DNA of 64,000 nucleotides from Kaistella antarctica (GTDB lineage Bacteria > Bacteroidota > Bacteroidia > Flavobacteriales > Weeksellaceae), in assembly GCF_900109615.1 (NCBI RefSeq), contig NZ_FOIX01000002.1:785266-849265 (forward strand), given 5' to 3'. The notes below the pieces were generated by a model, which saw only the letters and a list, made by a program, of their open reading frames with translations, was not told the DNA's origin and did not search any database. A program made the position numbers and the translations under genes. Positions within the stretch are counted from its first letter, which is position 1; every line of letters starts with the position of its first letter. Below, piece by piece: positions 63,807 to 64,000 of this stretch.

Positions 63807-64000
63807 TTCGATTTGATAAGGTTAATTTGATGATTATTAATATTCAAATATACCAATAATTCATACTTTATTTCACAAACTTCATTTTTAGATTCCAATC
63901 GTAAATAGCCCTGATGTTCTATGTTATTTTGCAAATTATTTAGGTTAAAATTTTTAAGTTTTTCTGATAATCTTGTTGATATGCAATTTTGTTTTTCACC
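63803..64000 (-). CDS. 3' end of a gene running off the window edge
   Basis: The minus-strand frame is open from base 64000 to TGA at 63805-63803 (65 codons shown, C-terminus NINNHQINLIKSK). Its stop overlaps the ATG of the lipoprotein gene as ATGA, the signature of a coupled operon pair, which supports that it is coding. The start lies outside the window; no family is recognisable from this part. Confidence 0.6.
   Translation of the reverse strand, partial: GEKQNCISTRLSEKLKNFNLNNLQNNIEHQGYLRLESKNEVCEIKYELLVYLNINNHQINLIKSK

Overview
The window is a stretch of chromosome from a member of the Bacteroidota, most likely class Flavobacteriia, family Weeksellaceae (Chryseobacterium/Kaistella-like). 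I infer this from the AT-rich DNA, the repeated TAnnTTTG promoter box typical of the phylum, weak Shine-Dalgarno sequences, two GLPGLI-family proteins, monomeric NADP isocitrate dehydrogenase, archaeal/eukaryotic-type ProS, a mevalonate-pathway kinase, and the gene block recQ-kdsD-tatC. No rRNA, CRISPR array, transposase, integrase or phage gene was seen.

Layout. 1-6.5 kb: partial MFS carrier, mevalonate kinase, UbiA prenyltransferase, RluB/RsuA-type pseudouridine synthase, an ECF sigma gene broken by one in-frame stop, its membrane partner, and a lipoprotein. 6.6-17.1 kb: icd, a HbpS/GlcG-like protein, two GLPGLI proteins around a methyltransferase, dnaJ and grpE with a dispersed repeat between them, a DUF937/OmpA fusion, proS. 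17.2-33.1 kb: a Tyr/Asn/Gly-rich lipoprotein paired with an outer-membrane barrel protein, ZIP transporter, several methyltransferases (including prmA), a family 2 glycosyltransferase, tRNA-Arg(ACG), a metal/cofactor binding lipoprotein, mtgA, a PF10136-type membrane protein, recF with a DUF721 gene, a toxin-antitoxin pair, an Omp85-like barrel and a degenerate UbiA protein. 33.2-43.0 kb: a 1953-residue alpha-2-macroglobulin and a TolC/HlyD/ABC-2 export operon. 43.0-54 kb: a repeat-rich intergenic region, a Crp/Fnr regulator, small stress-type proteins (one frameshifted), thiolase, tatC, kdsD, recQ and a second toxin-antitoxin pair. 54-64 kb: a glycosyltransferase, cobalamin-dependent ribonucleotide reductase nrdJ, and an accessory tract with a TonB receptor, a DUF2071 protein and small lipoproteins.

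Most of the window is ordinary housekeeping. The unusual part is downstream of nrdJ. The last ~38 codons of nrdJ, which encode a Cys-rich redox tail, recur three more times over 4.1 kb with increasing decay (58595-58708, 61495-61577, 62043-62093). Unrelated genes lie between the copies, one of them a nonsense-broken gene. This looks like repeated insertion or recombination at the 3' end of nrdJ. Other non-coding signals are a three-copy dispersed repeat family, a 20-bp perfect palindrome inserted cleanly into one copy of a duplicated repeat, and a hairpin repeat that ends one transcript and supplies the last codons and stop of a glycosyltransferase gene. Three genes carry single lesions (two nonsense, one frameshift). 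All functional calls rest on reading sequence motifs; no database search was possible.
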